Source: CAZMGG01 sp964565715 (lineage in GTDB: Bacteria; Planctomycetota; UBA1135; UBA2386). From it: DNA of 19,992 nt. The stretch is from positions 1-19,992 of the forward strand of contig CAZMGG010000107.1 of NCBI GenBank assembly GCA_964565715.1, in the 5' to 3' direction. Positions 1 to 6,167 of the stretch are shown piece after piece (position 1 is the stretch's first letter; each line of letters opens with the position of its first letter). A program made the position numbers and the translations under genes. Under the pieces are notes generated by a model. That model saw only the letters and a list, made by a program, of their open reading frames with translations, did not search any database and was not told where the DNA came from.

Positions 1-58
1 CCGCAGCAGGCGACGAGCCCCCAAGCGGGCTCGCGCCTGAGCGGCAGAGACGTTGAAC
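1..58 (+). repeat. attC site A (left end truncated by window)
   Basis: R' box GTTGAAC is at 52-58. The arms pair as AGGCG-a-CGAGCCC with GGGCTCG-CGCCT around a short loop, leaving one extrahelical A, the hallmark that orients attC recombination on the bottom strand. Outer arms CCGC/GCGG also pair. The sequence is nearly the same as site B (3132-3230) in both outer arms, including GAGCGGCAGAGACGTTG, so about 10 bases including the R'' box lie before the window. Confidence 0.85.
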
Positions 59-147
59 GAAACCGCTGCGCGGTAGCCCGCTCCCGGCCCCTCGTGCCGG
101 TCGAGCCCTCGCGGTTCCCGTCAGAGCCCTGAGTCACTTCGGATCCG

Positions 148-166
148 GCGTCCTGCTCCAGGACGC
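148..166 (+). other. perfect 8-bp hairpin upstream of recombinase
   Basis: GCGTCCTG (148-155), a 3-base loop, then CAGGACGC (159-166). It lies 47 bases before the recombinase start, inside the 161-base leader of the cassette. It could be an mRNA attenuator or part of the terIS end of the IS91 element. No U-tract follows, so an intrinsic terminator is unlikely. Confidence 0.4.
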
Positions 167-213
167 TCCTCGTCGGCGGCGCGGGAGACCAACCCCTGAC
201 GACGAGGACGACG

Positions 214-1050
214 ATGACGTTGCTTCGCGAGCGGATGGCAGAGGACCTGCGCATCCGCAACTACTCCCCGAGGACGGTGGAGTGCTACGTGTCGATGGTG
301 GCGCGGTTTGCGCGCGAGTTCGACAAGCCGCCGGGCCAGCTCGGGCCTGCGGAGATCCGGGCCTTCCAGGTGCGGCTGATCGAGCAGAAGGTGTCGTGGG
401 CGGTGTTCAACCAGGCGGTGTGCGCGCTGCGGTTCTTCTACCGCGTGACGCTGCCGCGACTTCGCCGTGGAGCACATCCCGTTCGCGAAGCAGCAGAAGC
501 CGCTGCCGACGGTGCTGAGCGTCGACGAAGTGCGGCGGCTGCTGGGCGCGACGCCGTGCCTGAAGCACCGTGCCGTGCTCAGCCTGATCTACGCGACCGG
601 TGCCCGCCTGAACGAGGCGGTCCACCTGCGCGTCAGCGACATCGATGGTGCGCGGATGATGGTGCACATCCGCCACGGCAAGGGCGGCAAGCCGCGCATG
701 GTGCCGATGTCGGGGGCGCTGCGGGAGCTGCTGCGCGAGTACTGGCGGCGGCGCGCCCGGCCACCTTCCTGTTCCCGGGCAAGGCGCCAAGCCGTCCGCT
801 GCACGAGTCCAGCGTCCAGCGGGCGTGTGAGAAGGCGCGTCTTCGCGCCCGGATCGACAAGCGGGCGAGCGTGCACACGCTGCGACACAGCTACGCAACC
901 CACCTGCTCGAGCTGGGCGTCGACCTGCGGACGATCCAGCGGTTGCTCGGGCATGCGAGCCTGTCGACGACGGCCATCTACGTGCACGTGACCGGTCGGC
1001 TGCTCGACGCCGCGAACCAGGCGGTCGACCTGCTGGCCATCCCGAACTGA
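214..1050 (+). pseudogene. tyrosine recombinase, IS91-companion type, two frameshifts
   Basis: Site-specific recombinase of the phage-integrase/XerD fold, about 277 residues if repaired. Reading runs in frame from ATG 214 (GAGG at 204-207, 6 bases before) through the N-terminal SAM-like core-binding domain to about 456. It then continues one frame over (455-about 750), where the family motif VEHIPFAKQQKPLP and the catalytic Arg of ATGARLNE and Lys of HGKGGKPR lie. It returns to the first frame for HTLRHSYATHLLELG, LLGHASLSTT and the nucleophile region AIYVHV. All catalytic positions survive; the first break fits loss of a CG pair in a CGCG run, the second a single-base loss near 755. Either the gene is decayed or the assembly has indels. 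It lacks the extra segment typical of integron integrases and is followed after 6 bases by the IS91 transposase, so I read it as the transposon's companion and not as IntI. Confidence 0.8.
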
Positions 1051-1056
1051 GCACGC

Positions 1057-2223
1057 ATGACCCGGGCCACCCACGAAGTGGCCGACGTGGTCCGACGCTT
1101 CGGCGACGCCCTGTTGCGCGAAGGCTCGGTCACGCCGGCCCGGCGCCGCGTCATGCACGCAATTGCCGCCTGCCGCACCGCACGACTCGGCGGCCACGTC
1201 GAGTCGTGCGACAACTGCGACTACCAGCGCATCTCGTACAACAGCTGTCGCAACCGGCACTGTCCGAAGTGCCAGGGCCCGCGGCAGGCAAGGTGGCTGG
1301 AGGAGCGGGCGAAGGACCTGTTGCCGGTCGAGTACTTCCACGTGGTGTTCACGATGCCCGACGAACTCGCCAGCATCGCGTTGCAGAACAAGCGCGTGGT
1401 GTACGGCATCCTGTTCACCGCCTCGGCGGCGACGCTGCGCACGATCGCCGCCGATCCGCGACACCTCGGCGCCGAGATCGGCTTCCTGTCGGTGCTGCAC
1501 ACGTGGAGCCAGGATCTGCGGCACCATCCGCATGTCCACTGCGTGGTGCCGGGTGGCGGGCTGGCTCCCGACGGAACCTGGGTCGCTTGCCGCCCCGGGT
1601 CCTTCCTGCCGGTGCGGGTATTGGCGGCGATGTTCCGCGGCAAGTTCGTGGCCCTGCTGCGGGCTGCGTACGAGCGCGGCGAACTGCGGTTCCAGGGTGC
1701 CCTCAAGGAGCTTGGTGATCCGGCGGCGTTCGCGGCCTGCCTGGACCGCGCGATGGGCAAGTCGTGGGTGGTCTACAGCAAGCCGCCGTTCGGCGGCCCG
1801 GCGCAGGTGCTGAAGTACCTGGCGCGCTACACGCACCGCGTCGCGAACGGCAACCGACGGATCATCGGGATCGACGATGCGGGTGTGACGTTCCGCTGGC
1901 GAGATCGCGCGAATGCCAACCGACCCCGGACGATGCGGCTCACCGGCGTCGAGTTCCTGCGGCGCTTCCTGCAGCACGTGCTGCCCCGCGGCTTCCCGCG
2001 GATCCGGCACTATGGCCTGCTCGGCAACCGCTCGCGCAAGGTGAAGTTGGCGGTCTGCCGGCTGCCACTGCGTGCATCGATGCCGGCGGCAGGGGCGGCC
2101 CCGGTGGGCGTGGCGCCGTGCGAGCCCCGTGACGAGCTGTGTCCTGTATGTCGTTCGGGCAGGCTGAGCCGCCGGCCGCTGTCGCCTTGGATGCGGGAGC
2201 CTGAATTGGTCGACACCTCGTGA
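1057..2223 (+). CDS. tnpA: IS91-family HUH transposase (Y2 type)
   Basis: Rolling-circle transposase of 388 residues, full length for the family. An N-terminal zinc-binding segment has C51, C54, C64, C69 and C72 (CDNC, RNRHCPKC). The HUH metal-binding motif is HHPHVH, with H159 and H161. Two catalytic tyrosines lie in YLARY (Y254 and Y258), the YxxxY spacing known for IS91. A C-terminal CPVC (C362/C365) may be part of another zinc site. In the family this enzyme nicks single-stranded DNA at oriIS, forms a 5'-phosphotyrosine bond, and moves the element by rolling-circle transposition without target duplication. ATG 1057 starts 6 bases after the recombinase stop, so the two are probably co-transcribed. 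The frame is intact, so transposition may still be possible even if the upstream recombinase is dead. Confidence 0.93.
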   Translation: MTRATHEVADVVRRFGDALLREGSVTPARRRVMHAIAACRTARLGGHVESCDNCDYQRISYNSCRNRHCPKCQGPRQARWLEERAKDLLPVEYFHVVFTMPDELASIALQNKRVVYGILFTASAATLRTIAADPRHLGAEIGFLSVLHTWSQDLRHHPHVHCVVPGGGLAPDGTWVACRPGSFLPVRVLAAMFRGKFVALLRAAYERGELRFQGALKELGDPAAFAACLDRAMGKSWVVYSKPPFGGPAQVLKYLARYTHRVANGNRRIIGIDDAGVTFRWRDRANANRPRTMRLTGVEFLRRFLQHVLPRGFPRIRHYGLLGNRSRKVKLAVCRLPLRASMPAAGAAPVGVAPCEPRDELCPVCRSGRLSRRPLSPWMREPELVDTS

Positions 2224-2486
2224 TGCCACGGCCGGAACACAACCAGCGAGCCGCGCGAGGGCCGAGCTTGGGCTCGGGCGAGGGACCCTTCTGTGTTGGA
2301 GTCGCCGAACCAGCATCCACCGGCACACCGGCCAAGCCCGAGCCCCCCGCCGCGGGCGTCCGGACGCCATGGCGGAGCCCCTGGACCCCAGCCTGCATGC
2401 AGCACCGGCATGGATTCCGAGCCCTCCCCCTTGCGCCTCGCCCCTGCGTCCGGATCGAATCCCCATAGCCGCTCGACCGCGGCTTC
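2224..2486 (+). other. non-coding 3' part of the IS91 cassette
   Basis: No convincing gene on either strand. A small hairpin CCGAGC-TTGG-GCTCGG is centred near 2269 and contains CTTG, one of the tetranucleotides used by IS91 elements at their oriIS side, so the transposon could end here. Otherwise the stretch is GC-rich sequence with no protein signature I recognise. Confidence 0.4.
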
Positions 2487-2583
2487 GTTCAACTGATCCC
2501 ATCCGGAAGAAGTCGCGGGAAGCCCGCCAGCGTGATCGGGGACCCCGCGCGACTTCCTCCGGATAGGATCCTGTTCGTTAGCC
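2487..2583 (+). repeat. attC-like site E, closing the IS91 cassette
   Basis: R''-like box GTTCAAC (2487-2493) fits RYYYAAC exactly. It is followed after one base by a long imperfect stem, 2495-2519 pairing with 2546-2570 (22 of 25 positions, mismatches at 2500/2565, 2508/2557 and 2518/2547). Six bases later comes R' box GTTAGCC (2577-2583). The 1-2 base and 6-base spacers match those of sites C and D, and the 97-base length is close to the 99 bases of site B. GTTAGCC is the exact complement of the R'' box of the next cassette (GGCTAAC, 3132-3138), which fixes 2578 as a cassette start. The stem sequence is unrelated to the other sites and has mismatches, not clean extrahelical bases, so an IS91 oriIS hairpin ending at GTTC (2573-2576) is the main alternative. 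Confidence 0.62.
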
Positions 2584-2597
2584 AGCACTCCACTCCC

Positions 2598-3137
2598 ATG
2601 CCGAGAGTAGAAGCCAAGCCACTCAACGATGTCGAGGTGGCCCTCAAGGCCGCTCTTGAGGAGATGGCCACCTGCACGGAGGCGTCGAGTTGGCGCGACG
2701 ACGCTCGCTGGACTAGGGAGGTGAAGAACCGTGTGGCACGCCTTGGTCGCGATCGCGGCTTCTGCGTCTGCGCCTCGAGCTGCGACCTTGCTCACTCAGG
2801 CGAGTGGCTGTTCGACTTGTCGTGGCTCGACCATCGGGGCTGCCTGCTCACAAGAGTGCCGTTGGCCCTCGAGTGCGAGTGGGACGCCGGCGGAGCTGGC
2901 GACGATTTCCAGAAACTCGTCGTTGCGCGAGCCGACGAGCGCGTCATGGTGTTCGTGACGTCGGACGCGGTTACTGCCACCGTGGCCATAGAATCACTGC
3001 TGGAGAATGTCTCCAGCTTTTCCCGTACCACCGTCGGCGACCGCTATTTCTTTGCCTGCTGGCAGGAGCGCAGGGCGGATGGCTGCAAGGGGTTCAGCTA
3101 CGCGGCATACGAGGTGGTGCATGACAACTCTGGCTAA
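2598..3137 (+). CDS. hypothetical cassette-encoded protein
   Basis: Unrecognised soluble protein of 179 residues. ATG 2598 lies 20 bases inside the cassette, and the TAA stop (3135-3137) overlaps the R'' box of attC B, both typical of integron cassette genes. An upstream in-frame GTG at 2532 would place the start inside the attC hairpin and is rejected. The sequence has no signal peptide or membrane segment. It is mixed alpha/beta in character, with a Cys-containing stretch RGFCVCASSCDLAHSGEWLF and a central DEWDAGGAGDDFQKLVV-like acidic segment, followed by RVMVFVTSD and a C-terminal GDRYFFACWQER. No catalytic motif is evident. It may be an accessory protein with a stress, defence or modification role, but nothing in the sequence decides this. 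Confidence 0.75.
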   Translation: MPRVEAKPLNDVEVALKAALEEMATCTEASSWRDDARWTREVKNRVARLGRDRGFCVCASSCDLAHSGEWLFDLSWLDHRGCLLTRVPLALECEWDAGGAGDDFQKLVVARADERVMVFVTSDAVTATVAIESLLENVSSFSRTTVGDRYFFACWQERRADGCKGFSYAAYEVVHDNSG

Positions 3138-3230
3138 CTCGCCGCAGCAGCCGACGAGCCGCGACCGACGCAACCGCGAGAGCCGAAGCCCTCGCACGCG
3201 GCTCGCGGCTGAGCGGCAGAGACGTTGGGC
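3132..3230 (+). repeat. attC site B
   Basis: R'' GGCTAAC (3132-3138) overlaps the stop codon of the preceding gene, and R' GTTGGGC is at 3224-3230. The arms GCCG-a-CGAGCCGC and GCGGCTCG-CGGC pair with one extrahelical A; outer CCGC pairs with GCGG. The loop (variable terminal structure) is about 34 bases. Site A shares its outer arms, so A and B belong to one attC subfamily. Confidence 0.92.
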
Positions 3231-3291
3231 CGGCCATCACTCGGGGGCGGGCTTCGATTCTCATTCCCGTCAGGCCGTCCCACCGAGGGGC

Positions 3292-3319
3292 TTGTTCAGG
3301 GCGTCCTTGGGGCTACCGT
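3292..3319 (+). promoter_or_regulatory. weak candidate promoter inside kelch cassette
   Basis: TTGTTC (3292-3297), 16 bases, TACCGT (3314-3319) in the 118-base leader between the cassette start and the kelch ATG. Only about half the consensus positions match. It could let the cassette be expressed without the distant integron promoter. Confidence 0.25.
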
Positions 3320-3348
3320 TCTTGCAGTCGAAGAGATGGACCCATGTC

Positions 3349-4776
3349 ATGACCCTACAGCCAGACCCTATTCGCCTCACTCCGCTGGCGCGGATCCGGT
3401 GGTTGCTCGCCGTTTGGGGGCTTGCCCTGGTTCCAGGGCAGTTACTCGCGCAGGGTCCGACTTGGACGCAAGCGGCCAACGTGGGGCCGCCAAGTCGCAC
3501 AGTGCACTCGATGGCCTACGACAGTCTGCGAGGGCGTACTGTGTTGTTCGGGGGCTATGGCAGCAGTCTCTTCCCTGCTGCCACGTGGGAGTGGGATGGC
3601 AGCAATTGGGCGCAAGTAGCGTCCGCAGGTCCACCCGGCCGCGACTCCTTCGCAATGGCCTACGACAGCCAACGAGGACGTGTTGTGCTTTTCGGCGGAC
3701 GCTCCGTTCCTGGCAGCGCGGTGCTGCCCAACGAGACGTGGGAGTGGAACGGCAGTAGTTGGACTCAAGTCGCAGTATCGGGCCCGCCGGCTCGCCATCT
3801 CCATGCGATGTCGTACGACGCGTTGCGTGGGAAAACAGTCCTGTTCGGTGGGCTGAATGGCAGTCCCTTTGGTGATACCTGGGAGTGGAATGGCAGCACT
3901 TGGACAAGTGTGGCGGCCAATGGCCCCCCAGCACGGATACGCCATTCGATGGCGTACGACAGTGTGCGTGGGAAGACGGTTCTTTTCGGAGGCGACGCAC
4001 TCTCCGTGTTCACAGAGTTTGGGGACACGTGGGAGTGGGACGGCGCCGTCTGGACCAATGTCGCTACTAATGGCCCCGGCGCTCGCACCGCCCACGCCCT
4101 AGCGTTCGACAGCCAGCGAGGGCGCACCGTGATGTTCGGGGGCGTCAGCGGGAGCGGAGCTACGCATACCGAGTACGGTGACACCTGGGAGTGGGGCGGT
4201 AACAACTGGGTGCTGGCGAGCACCGTCGGCCCATCTTCGCGCGTTCATCACGCAATGGCCTATGACAGTCAACGGGGACGCACTGTTCTATTTGGTGGCG
4301 GCAGCAGTACTCCGCTCGGCGACACTTGGGAGTGGGGTGCGGGCAATCCGAGCACTCCAGCAACCGCCGCCAGCTTTGGCGCCGGTTGCGGAATACCAAA
4401 TCTCCATCTGCATCCTAACCCGAGTGCCCGACCGATCATCAATTCAACGGCGCAGGTGTCGATGAGCAACATTCCGTCGCCGATCGCTTTCGTTGCCGTC
4501 GGGTGGAATCGCTCGATGATCGGGCCGTTCGCGCTTCCCTTCTCGCTCCTCGGCTATGGAATGCCGGGTTGCTATCTGCTGCATTCCGCTGAAGCAGCGG
4601 CACAACCTGTGAGCTTCACGAGCCAAACCAATGCAACATTCAGCCTGCCGCTGCCAAACTGGTCCGGTTTGATCGGTCTTCATCTGTTCTTGCAAGGTTG
4701 GGCTCATGCACCAGGCGCGAATGTCGGGAACACGGTCGTCAGCAATGCCATCGAGTGGGGGGTTGGCAACTCGTAG
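3349..4776 (+). CDS. exported kelch-repeat protein with planctomycete-type C-terminal domain
   Basis: Secreted protein of 475 residues. ATG 3349 gives a signal peptide (basic ARIR, hydrophobic WLLAVWGLALVP, likely cut after LLA, residue 34); the frame is open upstream to 3007 but that part overlaps the previous gene and attC. Six kelch-type repeats fill roughly residues 38-330, each with WT-VA-NGPP-R, an H-MAYDSQRGRTVLFGG strand and DTWEWDG, and should fold as a six-bladed propeller. The last 140 residues start with FGAGCGIPNLHL, contain MPGCYLL, and end IEWGVG. I know this Cys-containing terminal module from planctomycete exported proteins, where its role is unclear. The gene fills a 1623-bp cassette alone, between attC B and attC C. 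Propellers of this kind usually bind proteins or glycans; no enzymatic residues are visible. Confidence 0.85.
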   Translation: MTLQPDPIRLTPLARIRWLLAVWGLALVPGQLLAQGPTWTQAANVGPPSRTVHSMAYDSLRGRTVLFGGYGSSLFPAATWEWDGSNWAQVASAGPPGRDSFAMAYDSQRGRVVLFGGRSVPGSAVLPNETWEWNGSSWTQVAVSGPPARHLHAMSYDALRGKTVLFGGLNGSPFGDTWEWNGSTWTSVAANGPPARIRHSMAYDSVRGKTVLFGGDALSVFTEFGDTWEWDGAVWTNVATNGPGARTAHALAFDSQRGRTVMFGGVSGSGATHTEYGDTWEWGGNNWVLASTVGPSSRVHHAMAYDSQRGRTVLFGGGSSTPLGDTWEWGAGNPSTPATAASFGAGCGIPNLHLHPNPSARPIINSTAQVSMSNIPSPIAFVAVGWNRSMIGPFALPFSLLGYGMPGCYLLHSAEAAAQPVSFTSQTNATFSLPLPNWSGLIGLHLFLQGWAHAPGANVGNTVVSNAIEWGVGNS

Positions 4777-4783
4777 AGTAGCC

Positions 4784-4853
4784 TCCCAACAAGGCATAGG
4801 AGCCGGCGAGCGCTGCAGCGGCGCTCGCCGGCTCAATGCCAAAGACGTTGGGC
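4784..4853 (+). repeat. attC site C
   Basis: R'' TCCCAAC (4784-4790), 8 bases after the kelch stop; R' GTTGGGC (4847-4853). The stem is very strong: GGCAT pairs with ATGCC, then GAGCCGGCGAGCGC pairs with GCGCTCGCCGGCTC, with unpaired AG opposite A between the two segments and a small loop. It is 70 bases long. The flanks AACAAGGCATAGGAGCCG and GGCTCAATGCCAAAGACGTTG (in two parts) are shared with site D. Confidence 0.93.
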
Positions 4854-4859
4854 ATGCCC

Positions 4860-4890
4860 TTGACGCGCCGCAGACAGCCGGGACCATGAT
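4860..4890 (+). promoter_or_regulatory. candidate cassette promoter for the lipoprotein gene
   Basis: TTGACG (4860-4865), 19 bases, CATGAT (4885-4890), lying just after attC C and 16 to 22 bases before the possible lipoprotein start codons. The -35 is a good match; the spacing is longer than ideal. Confidence 0.35.
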
Positions 4891-4906
4891 CTGATCCCTT
4901 CGAAGG

Positions 4907-5338
4907 ATGATGATGAATCGTCAACTTCCCATTCTCTTCACGTTGCTGCTCGCCGCGTCGGGATGCGCACACTTCCAGGTGTCACAGGCCAAGGCCCAGC
5001 TTGAGGCCGCTCTGAACCCACTGCTCGGACAAACTAAGAACGATGTGATCATAGCCATTGGCGCTCCGATCGGGACTCGGTCGATCGGCGGATTCGAAAT
5101 CTGGGACTACTACAGGAGCTATGGCATGCGCGCACGGCAGAGCGCGGTCGTCAATACCTACGGTACGGCCAACACCAATGCCTACGGCTATCCCGGCGGC
5201 GTCCATGCGACGACCACCTACCAGGGGAACGCTGTCGGTGTTGGTGGAGGACAGAGTTGGGAGGCCTATGATCGGTTCACTCTGTACTTTGATGCGTCTG
5301 GTCGAATGGCCAAGTGGGATGGCTATGTTCAGCGATGA
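4907..5338 (+). CDS. small lipoprotein, possibly BamE/SmpA-like
   Basis: Putative membrane-anchored lipoprotein of 143 residues. A lipobox LAASGC follows a hydrophobic segment (LPILFTLLL), with the lipidated Cys at residue 20. Three ATGs stand in a row (4907, 4910, 4913); GAAGG at 4902-4906 best serves the third, giving 141 residues. After the anchor, GQTKNDVIIAIGAPIGTR followed by EIWDYYRSYG resembles the conserved core of BamE/SmpA-like small outer-membrane lipoproteins; the match is by eye and partial. A Gly/Tyr/Asn-rich stretch (about 85-118) precedes a C-terminal strand ending in WDGYVQR. It is the first gene of a two-gene cassette, and its TGA ends just before a possible GTG start of the FRG gene. 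Confidence 0.75.
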   Translation: MMMNRQLPILFTLLLAASGCAHFQVSQAKAQLEAALNPLLGQTKNDVIIAIGAPIGTRSIGGFEIWDYYRSYGMRARQSAVVNTYGTANTNAYGYPGGVHATTTYQGNAVGVGGGQSWEAYDRFTLYFDASGRMAKWDGYVQR

Positions 5339-5395
5339 GTGCCTTCCGCCAAGCCCTTCTCGACGGGTCGCAGGCGGTTGCCCGGAGACAGTGAG

Positions 5396-6079
5396 GTGAC
5401 GCAACGGCGTGAGATCAATGCCTGGAGCGACCTCACGGGGCTTGTCGAGTTGTCAGTGGGCGGTGGCTGGCTTTTTCGTGGGGAGGCTCGACAGTTCCCG
5501 TCCCTGCAGCCCAAGTCTGGCCGCGTCAACGACGGTCGTGGATCATCGCGCAGGTTGCCCTATCGGCTGGAGGACGAGAGCCAGGCGCTGGACTTGTTCA
5601 AGCGGCAGGCGCGCCCGTACCTTCATCATGCGCCTCACGACGACTTGGAGTGGCTGGCTATTGCTCAACATCACGGAGTCCCCACCCGGCTGCTCGACTG
5701 GACAGAGAGCCCGTTGATCGCTGCCTACTTCGCCGCGGGTGGCCGTGGAGCTGACGATGGCGCGCGGATCTACTGCGTGCATGGACTTCCCGATGCCGAC
5801 CGCACTATCGGCCCCTTCGAGTCCACGGCCGTCGGAGTCTACCGACCTCCCCACATCAGTCCCCGCATCTCGGCGCAGAGCGCAGTATTCACAGTTCACC
5901 CCGACCCGACGGTAAACTTTGCGCCTAGCGGCCTCGAGACTTGGACCGTGGCCAAGGCGGCATGCCACAAGCTCAAAGACGCTCTGACGGCGAGCGGTAT
6001 CAGTCAGGCATCTCTCTTCCCGGACATCGACGGTCTGTCGCGTCATGTGGCATGGTTGTACAAGTGGGGCAAGCTCTGA
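5396..6079 (+). CDS. FRG-domain protein
   Basis: FRG-family protein of 227 residues, named for the conserved Phe-Arg-Gly, here WLFRGEA with F27, R28 and G29. The rest of the family pattern is clear: LQPKSGR near residue 37, QHHGVPTRLLDWTESPLIAA (91-110) followed by YFA, RISAQSAVFTVHP (157-169) and LFPDIDGLSRHVAW (207-220). FRG domains occur in bacterial accessory and defence-associated loci; their biochemical activity is not settled. GTG 5396 has GGAG 8 bases upstream and begins close to where family members start. An in-frame GTG at 5339, directly after the lipoprotein stop (TGAGTG), would add 19 residues and allow coupled translation. The gene ends 12 bases before the R'' box of attC D, so it is the second gene of the 4848-6155 cassette. 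Confidence 0.88.
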   Translation: MTQRREINAWSDLTGLVELSVGGGWLFRGEARQFPSLQPKSGRVNDGRGSSRRLPYRLEDESQALDLFKRQARPYLHHAPHDDLEWLAIAQHHGVPTRLLDWTESPLIAAYFAAGGRGADDGARIYCVHGLPDADRTIGPFESTAVGVYRPPHISPRISAQSAVFTVHPDPTVNFAPSGLETWTVAKAACHKLKDALTASGISQASLFPDIDGLSRHVAWLYKWGKL

Positions 6080-6091
6080 GGCTGATAGGAT

Positions 6092-6161
6092 GCACAACAA
6101 GGCATAGGAGCCGACGAACGCCCCAAGCGGCGCTCGCGGCTCAATGCCAAAGACGTTGAGC
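6092..6161 (+). repeat. attC site D
   Basis: R'' GCACAAC (6092-6098), R' GTTGAGC (6155-6161), 70 bases. GGCAT pairs with ATGCC; GAGCCG-a-CGAaCGC pairs with GCGcTCG-CGGCTC, with one extrahelical A and one A/C mismatch. It is almost the same as site C outside the central stem and R boxes, so C and D form a second attC subfamily. Confidence 0.92.
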
Positions 6162-6167
6162 AGCCCT

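Larger units (their letters stand above)
53..2577 (+). mobile_element. cassette carrying an IS91-type element with companion recombinase
   Basis: The unit runs from the cut point of attC A to the cut point of the attC-like site at 2487-2583. It holds a frameshifted tyrosine recombinase and an intact IS91-family transposase. The start (GTTGAACGAAACCGC, 52-66) is complementary in 14 of 15 positions to 2479-2493, the end just before the terminal hairpin. This fits a cassette whose R' and R'' match each other. The same bases can be read as terminal inverted repeats of a mobile element. The exact terIS and oriIS ends of the IS91 part could not be fixed. GTTC, a tetranucleotide used by IS91 elements as a target, occurs at 2487-2490 and again at 2573-2576. 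Confidence 0.6.

Noticed and set aside
214..1050. Integron integrase IntI
   Set aside because: The order and spacing of the catalytic boxes lack the IntI-specific extra segment, and the gene is paired with an IS91 transposase as in companion recombinases.
589..2502. Long open frame on the minus strand (637 codons) opposite the recombinase and transposase
   Set aside because: Composition is the Arg/Pro/His-rich pattern of a GC-rich shadow frame; the opposite strand encodes clear catalytic motifs.
2532..2597. GTG 2532 as start of the 2598-3137 gene
   Set aside because: It lies inside the hairpin of the attC-like site and before the cassette boundary at 2578.
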